DNA of 20,722 nt from the NCBI GenBank assembly GCA_039181495.1, contig JBCDCP010000044.1, forward strand, positions 1 to 20,722, written 5' to 3'. This DNA comes from JBCDCP01 sp039181495 (GTDB lineage: Bacteria > Pseudomonadota > Alphaproteobacteria > Rhizobiales > Tepidamorphaceae). Position 1 is the stretch's first letter. Every line of letters begins with the position of its first letter. Positions 1 to 8,253 of this stretch are shown piece after piece. Under the pieces are notes generated by a model. It had not been told where the DNA came from, searched no databases, and worked only from the letters and a program-made list of their open reading frames with translations. Position numbers and translations under genes: made by a program.

Positions 1-716
1 CCTGCGCCATTACCGCCGGCAATGTCGGTCCGCAGGCTGTCGCCAATCGCCAGAACGCGCTCTAAGGCGATATCGCGTTGCGAGGCATCAGAGATCTGAC
101 GCAAAGCCTGGCTATAGGCCGGCGCATGCGGTTTACCGGCCCACACTACCGACCCGCCCTGTTGCTCGTAGCGCTCGGCAAGCGCACCAGCGCAGTAGAC
201 CAGCCGATCGCCTCTTTCGACGACGAGGTCGGGATTGGCGCAGATCATTGTGAGACCGCGATCACGATACCGCGCCAGCAGACCGTCATAGTCTTCAGGG
301 GTCTCGGTGTCGTCATCGATCAACCCGGTAACCAGGGCGATGTCGGCCTGCTCCGGTTCGGCCAACACGATGTCCAGGCCGCCATAGATCCCATTGTCAC
401 GCGGCGGACCGAGATGGTGGACCTTCTTGCCCGGCGTATCGCTCAGCAGCGCTCGAGTGAGGTCCCCAGAGGTCACCGTGGAGTCGTAAGCCTCGGTCGG
501 CACACCAATTTGCGTCATCTGGGCCTGGACGCCATCGCTCGGCCGCGGCGAGTTGCTCAGCATCACCACGACGCCGCCCGAGCGGCGAAATGCCATCAAC
601 GCCTCGGCGGCATCCGGCCAAGGGCTGACACCATTATGGACGACGCCCCAGATGTCGCAGATCAGCGCATCATACTGCCCGGAAATGGCATCGAAGCCGT
701 CAAGAGGTTGGATCAT
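1..716 (-). CDS. TIGR01459-type class IIA HAD hydrolase (3' end outside the window)
   Basis: The minus strand is open from an ATG at 716 to the left edge (238 codons), so the C-terminus is missing. The protein begins MIQPLDGFDAISGQYDALIC and carries HAD motif I as D21-I-W23-G-V-V-H-N-G, motif II as L53-S-N55, a lysine in AGKPH (K195) and motif IV as G225-D-S-L-R-T-D231. This pattern fits the TIGR01459 subfamily of NagD-like class IIA HAD proteins. Members are presumed phosphatases, but the substrate is unknown. Motif I has Trp where classical HAD phosphatases have the second Asp, so ordinary phosphatase chemistry is uncertain. The start is the only one possible: the in-frame codons upstream run straight into the TAA of the EAL gene, 18 bp away, which suggests co-transcription with it. 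Family membership is confident; function is not. Confidence 0.88.
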   Translation of the reverse strand, partial: MIQPLDGFDAISGQYDALICDIWGVVHNGVSPWPDAAEALMAFRRSGGVVVMLSNSPRPSDGVQAQMTQIGVPTEAYDSTVTSGDLTRALLSDTPGKKVHHLGPPRDNGIYGGLDIVLAEPEQADIALVTGLIDDDTETPEDYDGLLARYRDRGLTMICANPDLVVERGDRLVYCAGALAERYEQQGGSVVWAGKPHAPAYSQALRQISDASQRDIALERVLAIGDSLRTDIAGGNGA

Positions 717-734
717 GGGGTGCGGTTTGCGGAC

Positions 735-2159
735 TTATTCGGCGGAGGCGGCAATCTTTGCGGGGCCGGACGTGCTCTCAGCGACTAGGTCGGCACGCAC
801 CGGCCGCGGCGGCGAGAACAGATAGCCTTGTGCCAGTCTCACATCGTAGTCAATCAGGTCGATGACCTCGCTCTCACGCTCGATCCGTTCGGCAACGAGT
901 TCTATGCCTGACCGCGCCAGCAGGTCGCTTATGTCAGCGGGATGGATGTCACGCGCTATGCCGGAGTTGGCCACCAGCAGCGTGGCTGCCGGCACCTTCA
1001 CGAAGCGGACATGGCGCGCGGAAAGAGCCACCGCGTCGAACGACAGTTTGGCAACATGGTCCATGGAGAAGCGGAAGCCAAAGTCGGCCAGTTGATCGAG
1101 AGTAGTTTGCTCAAGCGGACCGAGATTCTCGAAATCGGCCTGGGTCATCTCCAGCATGATTGAACCGGCGACAGCACTGTTGTGTTCAGCCAGTTCAATA
1201 AACTGTCCCGAGAACCTCTCATCAAGCAGGGTATCGGCAGCAATATTGATGAACAGCCCGACTTCGCGATTGCGCGACATCAGCCGCCGGGCGATCTGCA
1301 TGGCATTGACGAAGATCATCGCGTCAACCGCCGCCATCAACGCGGTGCCACGAAGCGCCGGCAGAAACTCGGGCGGCGTCATGAGTTCGTCGTCTTCGGT
1401 ACGGAGCCGCGCCAGAGCCTCGTAATACCGCACCTTGCGCTGTGGCAGCGTCACCATGGGCTGAAGGAAGAGCTCCAGACGACCTTGATCGAGCGCCGAC
1501 TTGACCAAGTTGCGGATGTCTTCATCGGCGAGGTCGGCGAACTTTCCCTCGCGCTGGGCAGGTGCAGCCGGCTTGTCCGCAGGTGTGCTTGCCGCTTCGT
1601 CGCGATAGAGCGGCGTCACGTTCGGTGATTCCATATGGGGCTGACCGGCGCTCTCACCGGTCTCTTCGCCCACAGGCTCGTTTGCCGTCTGGTCCGGGAC
1701 TGCGGCCAACTGTCCGACATTGGCCTGCAGTGGAGGCGCCGCTTCGACAGTCAGACCTTGCTCGGCAATGTCCCGCAACCGTTCTTCAATGCGCTGCAAT
1801 TCATGCATCAAGGGCAGCACACGCTCATCTACGGAGTCTTCAAGCCGGTTGGAGATACCGACTTCGAGGTCTGCCATACGCATCGACAGGTTGCTCATCT
1901 CGCGTGAGACCTTGCCGGAAGCCGACCCGATGTCATCGAGACGTGTGGTTAGTTCCCGAATGTCGCGCCGCCGCGAGCCGATCACCTGCGCGACCAGCAT
2001 CACCGCCAGAGCGGCAACACCGATCCAGCCAGCCTCCATGAGAGGGAGCCCTGCAGAAAAGTAGAGAACAGCGGACACCGAGGCCGCGATAACGACCATC
2101 GAACCCGCAATCAGCCAGCCGGTCAGACTTGCCATTACGCCCCACTCATTTGGTGGCAT
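735..2159 (-). CDS. Membrane-anchored EAL-domain protein, partly degenerate active site
   Basis: This 474-residue protein has two N-terminal membrane helices (about 11-33 and 41-60), a charged, probably coiled-coil segment (about 62-135), a Pro/Ala/Glu-rich linker (about 136-205) and an EAL domain (about 215-455). EAL domains hydrolyse or bind cyclic di-GMP. Conserved residues are E247 of E-A-L, N305, E337, D367, K388, E424 and Q444 (QGY). Three usual positions differ: the first Asp of DDFGTG is M366, the second Glu of ExTE is Q340, and the Asp of KxD is P390. I infer weak or no phosphodiesterase activity, perhaps a c-di-GMP sensor. No GGDEF domain is present. A start at ATG 2135 (residue 9) is plausible because a GAGTGGGG stretch lies just upstream; 2159 gives the longest reading. 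The gene is followed after 18 bp by the HAD gene and is divergent from the A2M operon. Confidence 0.9.
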   Translation of the reverse strand: MPPNEWGVMASLTGWLIAGSMVVIAASVSAVLYFSAGLPLMEAGWIGVAALAVMLVAQVIGSRRRDIRELTTRLDDIGSASGKVSREMSNLSMRMADLEVGISNRLEDSVDERVLPLMHELQRIEERLRDIAEQGLTVEAAPPLQANVGQLAAVPDQTANEPVGEETGESAGQPHMESPNVTPLYRDEAASTPADKPAAPAQREGKFADLADEDIRNLVKSALDQGRLELFLQPMVTLPQRKVRYYEALARLRTEDDELMTPPEFLPALRGTALMAAVDAMIFVNAMQIARRLMSRNREVGLFINIAADTLLDERFSGQFIELAEHNSAVAGSIMLEMTQADFENLGPLEQTTLDQLADFGFRFSMDHVAKLSFDAVALSARHVRFVKVPAATLLVANSGIARDIHPADISDLLARSGIELVAERIERESEVIDLIDYDVRLAQGYLFSPPRPVRADLVAESTSGPAKIAASAE

Positions 2160-2376
2160 GCCGCTTTACGGCCTGCGTCAGCTCCACGCAGACCGGTGTC
2201 AGGAACGAATCTGCAGAGGCAGTCTAGTGAAAAGTGGGGCAGATGCCACCCTTGCTACCGACACCTCACAGTTAGCAACACAGTAGAACATCAAGCACCA
2301 GCAGTATCGCGCTGAACAGCATTGCCGGGGCAAGACCAACGGGTTCGAATACACGCTCAGTTGCGCATTAAGCCGA

Positions 2377-2396
2377 GAATGCACGCCACCGCATTC
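2377..2396. repeat. Inverted repeat GAATGC-N8-GCATTC
   Basis: Six bases (2377-2382) are perfectly repeated in inverse orientation at 2391-2396, with an 8-base loop. It lies in the divergent promoter region, 5 bases before a second inverted repeat. It could be an operator half-site pair or a small RNA hairpin. No T-run follows it, so a terminator is unlikely. Confidence 0.4.
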
Positions 2397-2401
2397 AGCG
2401 C

Positions 2402-2414
2402 CATCAGGCTGATG
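2402..2414. repeat. Perfect palindrome CATCAG-G-CTGATG
   Basis: A 13-bp perfect inverted repeat with a one-base centre is seen directly in the sequence. It lies between divergent genes and upstream of any likely A2M promoter, so a dimeric regulator binding site is a reasonable inference. I do not recognise the motif as that of a particular regulator. Confidence 0.45.
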
Positions 2415-2467
2415 TGTCGCTGGCTGGTCAGACTGTCAGATACGCATTGGCACGCATGAGCGCACGG

Positions 2468-2496
2468 TTGCACCGGTACGACAGGGGGCAGACATT
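2468..2496 (+). promoter_or_regulatory. Weak sigma70-like promoter candidate for the A2M-pbpC operon
   Basis: TTGCAC (2468-2473) is followed after 17 bases by GACATT (2491-2496). The spacing is right and the -35 box is acceptable, but the -10 box matches the consensus poorly. It points toward the A2M gene, 177 bases before its chosen start. This is one of several possible weak matches in the region. Confidence 0.2.
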
Positions 2497-2660
2497 AGGA
2501 GATCAACGCCTGGTCTCCACGCAAACCACCACCCAGGTTGGCCTGCGGGTGTCGGGCGGGCGCGGCTTGGTCACTGCAAAGGACGGGTCGCCGATCGCGG
2601 TATGGGCCACCGCCGGGGCCCCATGACGATCCCTCGGCCGCAAGCCTGCCCGCTCTTGCA

Positions 2661-2667
2661 AGGGAGG
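2661..2667 (+). promoter_or_regulatory. Shine-Dalgarno that sets the A2M start
   Basis: AGGGAGG lies 6 bases before the ATG at 2674. The longer in-frame starts at 2602 and 2623 have no comparable site, and starting there would put 24 or 17 non-signal-like residues ahead of the export signal. This decides the start at 2674. Confidence 0.75.
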
Positions 2668-2673
2668 TTGGCG

Positions 2674-5600
2674 ATGTCCCGTCACACAAATCCGTTCCGC
2701 GTTCAAAACAACTTGCAGAAGGTGGTCGGCAGTATCGGATACGCCATCATTCTTGGCCTGGCCTTGGTCAGTTTTGTTGGCGCGTCAGCGGTCGCGCAAA
2801 ATGCGCCGCGATCTCAGTTCGAGTTGTTTGACGATACGGACTTCTTTGGTGGCGACCTGCGCACGATCAAGGAAATCACGTTGCAAGCTTGCCAGACAGC
2901 TTGCGCAGATGACCAAGCTTGTCGCGCGTTCACCTACAACGTCCGCGCGAGATGGTGTTTCCTCAAATCAGCGGATGTCGAGCGCAAGACCTTTGAAGGC
3001 GCCATATCGGGACTAGTCGTTCGGACAGGCGGTGGCTCGCTCGACGAACTTGGCGGCGCAGCTCTCGGTCCGGCACCGGCCCTCGCCTATGTGCCACGAT
3101 ATCAGGCGCAGGAAGCACGGACCCTGTCGCGAAACCTGGCAAGGGCGGCGCGCGATGTGCCGCCAACGCAGCTCGACGAGTTCACCCGAGGGGCTCAGGA
3201 TGCCCTGTCGCGCGGCGACCCGATGCTCGCGGCTTCTCTGTTGGCACAGGCAGCCGGGCTTGATGCCAACCGCGCCGAGATATGGATTGCCTTGTCTGAG
3301 TCCAGCCTCGCCGCCTCCCGCGCTGGTCAGAATGTTGACTACGACATGCAGCGTCAGGCTATCTCCGCGGCGCTCAACGGCTATCAACAATCACGCAGCA
3401 CACAAGCACGCGCCCGCGCGCTCGGTGCCCTGGCGCGCGCACTTGAAGCCAGCAACCAAAGCCGCCCCGCACTGGAAGCCTATAAGGGATCATTGGCTCT
3501 CACCGATGACCGCGATGTGGCGCGCCGTTTTGCAGCCTTGCGCGAGACCAGTGGCTTCCGGATCGTCAATCACCGGATCGATTCCGATACCGAAACACCA
3601 CGTGCATGCGTCGAGTTTTCCGAGGCGATCGATGAAACCGTCGATGACTACCGGCCCTATCTGCGCATCGACGGCGCGGCACCGGAAGATCTGACCGCCG
3701 AGGGACAGCAGGTCTGCATCGGTGGCCTCGCACATGGCCAGCGCTATCGGGTTCAGGTCAACGAAGGTCTGCCCTCGTCAGTGAACGAACCACTACTGGC
3801 GACCGTGACTCTTGATCTTTATGTACGCGACCGCAGTCCGAGCGTGCGCTTCACAGGCGATCGCTACGTTCTGCCAACCGGCATGCGGCCGACCATTCCC
3901 GTGGTCAGTGTCAACACAACGACCGTGGACCTGTCGCTGTATCGGCTGCCGGAGCGCGCGGTCGCCGAACGGATTCGCTCAGGCAACTTTGGCGGCCAGC
4001 TCTACGGCTACGAAAGGCAACAGCTCGGCGAGGAGCTTGGTGTCGCGATCTGGTCGGGCACACTCAGCGTGGAGACCGAACTCAATCGCGAAGTGATCAC
4101 CGGCATTCCGGTGGAAGGAATGGATGGCCTGGCCGAGCCTGGACTATACGTGATGGTGGCCCGGCCGAAGAACGACAGCGGCGATAGTTGGGGCCCACAG
4201 GCCACGCAATGGCTGGTCATCTCGGACATCGGACTGTCGGGTATCCAGGGCACCCATGGCATGACGGTGATGACCCGTTCGCTGGGTTCGGCAGAGCCGT
4301 TGGAGGGGCTGACTGTAGACCTGATTTCACGTGACAATGCGGTGCTCGGGAGCGTTGAAACCGATAGCAATGGATTTGCGATATTCGCATCAGGTCTTCT
4401 CCGCGGGACCGGAGGTGCTGAACCGACGGTGCTCCTGGCCCGCGATGCACAGGGCGGCTTTGTCTTCCTCGATCTCAACCGCGCCGGATTCGATTTCTCT
4501 GACCGCGGCGTTGAAGGCCGGGATGCGCCCGGGCCGGTCGACGTGTTTGGCTGGACCGAACGCGGCATCTATCGGCCTGGTGAGACCATTCATGCGTCTG
4601 CTCTTGCGCGCGTGGCGGCGGACGTGACGGCTGTTGACCTGCCGATGACTTTCGTCGTCACCCGGCCGGACGGGATGGAAGACGGCCGGACGGTCAGCAC
4701 CACGCCGCTGCACGGTGGGCATACCGTCGCTATCGGATTGCCGGAGAACGCCATGCAAGGCGCGTGGCGCATTGCTGTGCATGTCGACACAGATGCACCG
4801 GCGCTGGCGGAGATGCGCGTTCTGGTGGAGGACTTTCTGCCCGAACGGTTGGCCCTCGACCTGACGGCGGATGACGGTCCGGTCGATTCCGACGCGGCGT
4901 TCGAAATCACCGCTAATGGCCGCTTCCTCTATGGCGCACCGGCCGCTAGACTAACCTTGGAGGGCACGGTCTCCGCAATTCCAGTACGGGAGTGGTCGGC
5001 AGCAGAAGGCTATGTCTTTGGGCTGGTTGAGGAAGATGGCACCGGACGCACCGTTATTGATCTCAGCGACCTGCCGGTTTTGTCTGATGACGGCACCGCT
5101 GAGATCGTCAGTGGGTTACCGCCCCTGCCGGCCACGACCCAGCTTCTCGAAGCCCGCGCCACGCTGCGATTGCGGGAACCTGGTGGACGGGCCGTCGAGG
5201 AAAGCCTGACCCGGGCGATCGCGCCACAGACCGCGGTGATCGGTATTGATCCGTTGTTTGACGGCAATGCGGTCAATGAGAACAGCGTGGCCGGCTTCCG
5301 GGTTGCCGGTTTTGCCCCAGATGGCAGCGCAAGCGCTCTGGGTGCCCAACCCTGGAAGCTCGAGCGCATCGAGCGGCAATACCAATGGTATCGCGCCGAT
5401 GACCGTTGGCGCTATGAACCCGCTGATTTCACGACACAGATTGCCGATGGCACATTGTCGCTGGCCGGCGACGGTCCGGCACAGCTTGATCTTCCGGTGG
5501 CATGGGGACGCTATCGGCTCACGGTCGGTGGCGACGGTCCGACCGATCCGGTTACTTCGGTGCAGTTCGATGCCGGCTGGTTTGTAGCAGCGTCGGCAAC

Positions 5601-8250
5601 AGACACGCCGGACGGGCTTGAGATCGCACTCGACCGTGACAGCTACGGACCCGGCGACAAGGCACGGCTGAAGGTGTCGCCGCGCTTTGCGGGAGAACTG
5701 ATCCTGACGCTCGGCGCTGATGGCGTGGTCGAGACGCGCAGCACGACTTTGAGCCAGTCCGTGGTCGACGCCGGCGGAACCGAGTTCGAGATCCCGGTCA
5801 GCGCCGACTGGGGCGCCGGCGTCTACGTCACGGCGACGCTGATACGCCCCGGCAATGCACAGGACAGCCGCATGCCAATGCGTGCGATTGGCATCCAATG
5901 GCTTACCGTCGATCCTGGTTCGCGCGCGCTGTCGGTGAACCTCGGAGCACCGGCTCTGTCTCGGCCGAACGGACCTCTTGTTGTTCCGGTTTCGGTCGAG
6001 GGTGGTGCGAACCGCGAGACCTACGTGACGGTTGCTGCCGTTGATGCCGGCATCCTGTCGCTGACCGACTATCAGCCTCCCGAACCGGCAGACTGGTATT
6101 TTGGACAACGGCGGCTCGGCCTCGAATACCGTGATCTCTATGGCCGGTTGATCGACGGCTCACAAGGCGCGCTTGGCCGGTTGCGGACCGGCGGTGATGG
6201 ACCGGGCATGCGCTCGGAAGGTAACCCGCCAACCGGGCCACTCGTGGCCTTCTTTTCCGGCCCAGTCCTGCTTGACGGTGACGGACGGACGGAAATCTCG
6301 TTTGACATGCCGGCCTTCAACGGCACGGTCCGGCTTATGGCGGTGGCATGGTCGGACAATGCCGTCGGACAGGGCACGCAGGATGTCATTGTCCGGGATC
6401 CGGTGGTGCTGACGGCCAATGTGCCGCGGTTCCTGGCGCCCGGTGACTCCACGTCTTTGCGGCTCGACATCGCCAATACCGAGGGACCCGGTGGCGACTA
6501 TGCCATGCGCATCGACAATGGACCCGCACTTGCCGCAGCGGTTCGGGTCGGCGATCGACCTGCCTCGATCGCATTGCCTGCCGATGGACGAGCAACCCTT
6601 TCCATCCCGCTCGAGGCCAAGAAACCGGGAGACAGCACGATCGCGGTTAGCCTCAGTCACCCGTCGGGGATCGAGGTGACGCAGGAGGTGGCTATCCAAG
6701 TCCGCTCCGGGGCGATGCCAGTGACACGGCGCTATGAACTCGATCTTGCCGCTGATGGCGGCGCGGTGACGCTCGGCCCCGAATTGCTGAACGATATCGA
6801 ACTTCTGGGTGCAAGCGTGACCATTGATGCTGCACGTGTGCGCGGCTTCAACACGGCTTCACTCCTGATGCAGCTTGACCGTTATCCGCTCGGTTGCGTC
6901 GAGCAGACGGCAAGCCGCGCACTACCGCTTCTCTATCTGAGTTCTCTGCAAACCGATGCGGGGCTCGGCGACGACGCCAAGATCAGCGGACGGATCGACA
7001 AGGCTATCCGGCGCGTGCTGGCACATCAGAACGGGTCCGGCGGCTTTGGACTGTGGGGGCCGAATGGCAGCGGCGATCTTTGGCTCGACGCCTATATCGG
7101 CGACTTTCTGACCCGCGCCCGCGAGCAAGGCTTCACGGTGCCCGACACTGCGATGCGGCTCGTCATCGACAATCTGCGCAACCGAATCGCCTATGCGGCT
7201 CCAGACCAGCGCGCCGAGAACGGCGTCGCCTATGCGCTCTATGTGCTGGCACGCAACCGCCGTATCTCGATCGGCGATCTGCGGTTCTATGCAGATGCAA
7301 AGATCAACGCCTTCGCCTCCCCCATGGAGCGGGCGCAGATTGCCGCCAGCCTCGCCCTCTATGGCGATGCCGAGCGCGCCAATGCCTTGTTTGAGAATGC
7401 GCTGGCTGTGGCCGACAACACAGAACCGCCCGATCCACGCCAGCGGCAGGATTATGGATCTGTCTTGCGCGATGGTGCGGCCCTGCTGGCGCTGGCCGGC
7501 GAAACAAGACCCTCGCCCGCGGTTCTGCCGCGCATCTCGCGCCATGTGACCGATGCCTATGCAAGCGCGACGACGCTGAGCACGCAGGAGCAGCTCTGGC
7601 TCGTGCTGGCCGCACGTGCACTGCAACAGGACTCCGGCGGACTGTCGTTCGATGTGGACGGCAAGGCGCATCAAGGCCAATTGTCGCGACGCTTTTCGGG
7701 GGGCGCCCTCTCGGCAAGCCCCGTCCGCATCGTCAACCGCGCAGGCGAGCAGGTTGCAGCCACTGTTACTGTGACTGGCGCACCGGCCACTTTGCCGCCG
7801 GCCGAGAACAATGGACTCGGCATCCGGCGCGCGGTCTACACCCTGCAGGGTCAATCGATCGATCCGTCGACGATGGCCCAGAATGACCGTGCCGTGGTTG
7901 TTCTCACAATCACCCCGCAAGACCCTGCCTTTGCTCGGCTTGCCGTGACGGATCTGCTGCCGGCGGGCCTGGAGATCGACAATCCAAGGATTGTCGAAAG
8001 TGCCCAACTGGAAGCGTTTGACTGGTTGCCCGACACCTTGCCGGTCCATGCCGAGTTCCGGTCAGACCGTTTCGTCGCTGCGTTCGATCGGACAGCGCAA
8101 CAGGAGGGCCCGATCTCGGTAGCCTATGTCGTGCGGGCGGTCCGGCCGGGTGATTTCACCGCGCCGGGAGCCTTCGTGGAAGACATGTACCGGCCGACCC
8201 GCAACGGGCGTTCGGCCTCGGGCCGGCTGAGCATCGCCGAGGCAAACTGA
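2674..8250 (+). CDS. Bacterial alpha-2-macroglobulin with N-terminal PAN/Apple-like domain (YfhM-like)
   Basis: This 1858-residue envelope protein belongs to the thioester-containing bacterial alpha-2-macroglobulins (type I, YfhM/ECAM-like), which trap attacking proteases. An export signal covers about residues 1-41, with a long basic n-region, a hydrophobic stretch and a probable cut after AVA; no lipobox cysteine is present. A PAN/Apple-like domain follows (about 48-116; C73, C77, C83, C95). Then come repeated macroglobulin beta domains, a Gly/Arg-rich bait-like segment (about 1150-1190), an MG domain with MPAFNGTVRL, and the thioester domain with C1408-V-E-Q1411, so the thioester pair is intact. 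The C-terminal part resembles the receptor-binding-like end of the family. It is longer than E. coli YfhM (about 1650 residues), partly through the PAN domain. pbpC follows after 3 bases. The family call is very confident; periplasmic location is inferred. Confidence 0.94.
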   Translation: MSRHTNPFRVQNNLQKVVGSIGYAIILGLALVSFVGASAVAQNAPRSQFELFDDTDFFGGDLRTIKEITLQACQTACADDQACRAFTYNVRARWCFLKSADVERKTFEGAISGLVVRTGGGSLDELGGAALGPAPALAYVPRYQAQEARTLSRNLARAARDVPPTQLDEFTRGAQDALSRGDPMLAASLLAQAAGLDANRAEIWIALSESSLAASRAGQNVDYDMQRQAISAALNGYQQSRSTQARARALGALARALEASNQSRPALEAYKGSLALTDDRDVARRFAALRETSGFRIVNHRIDSDTETPRACVEFSEAIDETVDDYRPYLRIDGAAPEDLTAEGQQVCIGGLAHGQRYRVQVNEGLPSSVNEPLLATVTLDLYVRDRSPSVRFTGDRYVLPTGMRPTIPVVSVNTTTVDLSLYRLPERAVAERIRSGNFGGQLYGYERQQLGEELGVAIWSGTLSVETELNREVITGIPVEGMDGLAEPGLYVMVARPKNDSGDSWGPQATQWLVISDIGLSGIQGTHGMTVMTRSLGSAEPLEGLTVDLISRDNAVLGSVETDSNGFAIFASGLLRGTGGAEPTVLLARDAQGGFVFLDLNRAGFDFSDRGVEGRDAPGPVDVFGWTERGIYRPGETIHASALARVAADVTAVDLPMTFVVTRPDGMEDGRTVSTTPLHGGHTVAIGLPENAMQGAWRIAVHVDTDAPALAEMRVLVEDFLPERLALDLTADDGPVDSDAAFEITANGRFLYGAPAARLTLEGTVSAIPVREWSAAEGYVFGLVEEDGTGRTVIDLSDLPVLSDDGTAEIVSGLPPLPATTQLLEARATLRLREPGGRAVEESLTRAIAPQTAVIGIDPLFDGNAVNENSVAGFRVAGFAPDGSASALGAQPWKLERIERQYQWYRADDRWRYEPADFTTQIADGTLSLAGDGPAQLDLPVAWGRYRLTVGGDGPTDPVTSVQFDAGWFVAASATDTPDGLEIALDRDSYGPGDKARLKVSPRFAGELILTLGADGVVETRSTTLSQSVVDAGGTEFEIPVSADWGAGVYVTATLIRPGNAQDSRMPMRAIGIQWLTVDPGSRALSVNLGAPALSRPNGPLVVPVSVEGGANRETYVTVAAVDAGILSLTDYQPPEPADWYFGQRRLGLEYRDLYGRLIDGSQGALGRLRTGGDGPGMRSEGNPPTGPLVAFFSGPVLLDGDGRTEISFDMPAFNGTVRLMAVAWSDNAVGQGTQDVIVRDPVVLTANVPRFLAPGDSTSLRLDIANTEGPGGDYAMRIDNGPALAAAVRVGDRPASIALPADGRATLSIPLEAKKPGDSTIAVSLSHPSGIEVTQEVAIQVRSGAMPVTRRYELDLAADGGAVTLGPELLNDIELLGASVTIDAARVRGFNTASLLMQLDRYPLGCVEQTASRALPLLYLSSLQTDAGLGDDAKISGRIDKAIRRVLAHQNGSGGFGLWGPNGSGDLWLDAYIGDFLTRAREQGFTVPDTAMRLVIDNLRNRIAYAAPDQRAENGVAYALYVLARNRRISIGDLRFYADAKINAFASPMERAQIAASLALYGDAERANALFENALAVADNTEPPDPRQRQDYGSVLRDGAALLALAGETRPSPAVLPRISRHVTDAYASATTLSTQEQLWLVLAARALQQDSGGLSFDVDGKAHQGQLSRRFSGGALSASPVRIVNRAGEQVAATVTVTGAPATLPPAENNGLGIRRAVYTLQGQSIDPSTMAQNDRAVVVLTITPQDPAFARLAVTDLLPAGLEIDNPRIVESAQLEAFDWLPDTLPVHAEFRSDRFVAAFDRTAQQEGPISVAYVVRAVRPGDFTAPGAFVEDMYRPTRNGRSASGRLSIAEAN

Positions 8251-8253
8251 ACC

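Larger units (their letters stand above)
2160..2673. other. Divergent intergenic region between the EAL and A2M genes
   Basis: About 510 bp separate the start of the minus-strand EAL gene from the chosen start of the plus-strand A2M gene. Short open frames exist on both strands but none has a good SD, recognisable protein sequence or convincing codon use, so I call no gene. The region must contain the promoters for both directions. It holds two neighbouring inverted repeats (2377-2396 and 2402-2414), annotated separately, and a weak promoter-like pair near 2468-2496. I find no tRNA, 4.5S RNA or riboswitch that I recognise. Confidence 0.6.

Noticed and set aside
2341..2360. T-loop-like GGTTCGAAT, suggesting a tRNA
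   Set aside because: The flanking bases do not form the 5-bp T stem, and no acceptor, D or anticodon arm can be drawn.
2447..2473. Possible sigma54 promoter (TTGGCACG followed by TTGCAC)
   Set aside because: The two elements are far more than the required 4-5 bases apart, and no GG-N10-GC arrangement is present.
2414..2626. 70-codon plus-strand open frame in the divergent intergenic region
   Set aside because: It has no clear SD and no recognisable protein sequence, and it ends inside the A2M leader. The minus-strand frames over 2495-2706 are equally unconvincing.
5116..6108. Long minus-strand open frame (330 codons) inside the A2M gene
   Set aside because: The plus-strand A2M reading is continuous and recognisable there; the antisense frame is a high-GC artefact with no domain signature. 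The same holds for 6922-8049 and 9362-10428.
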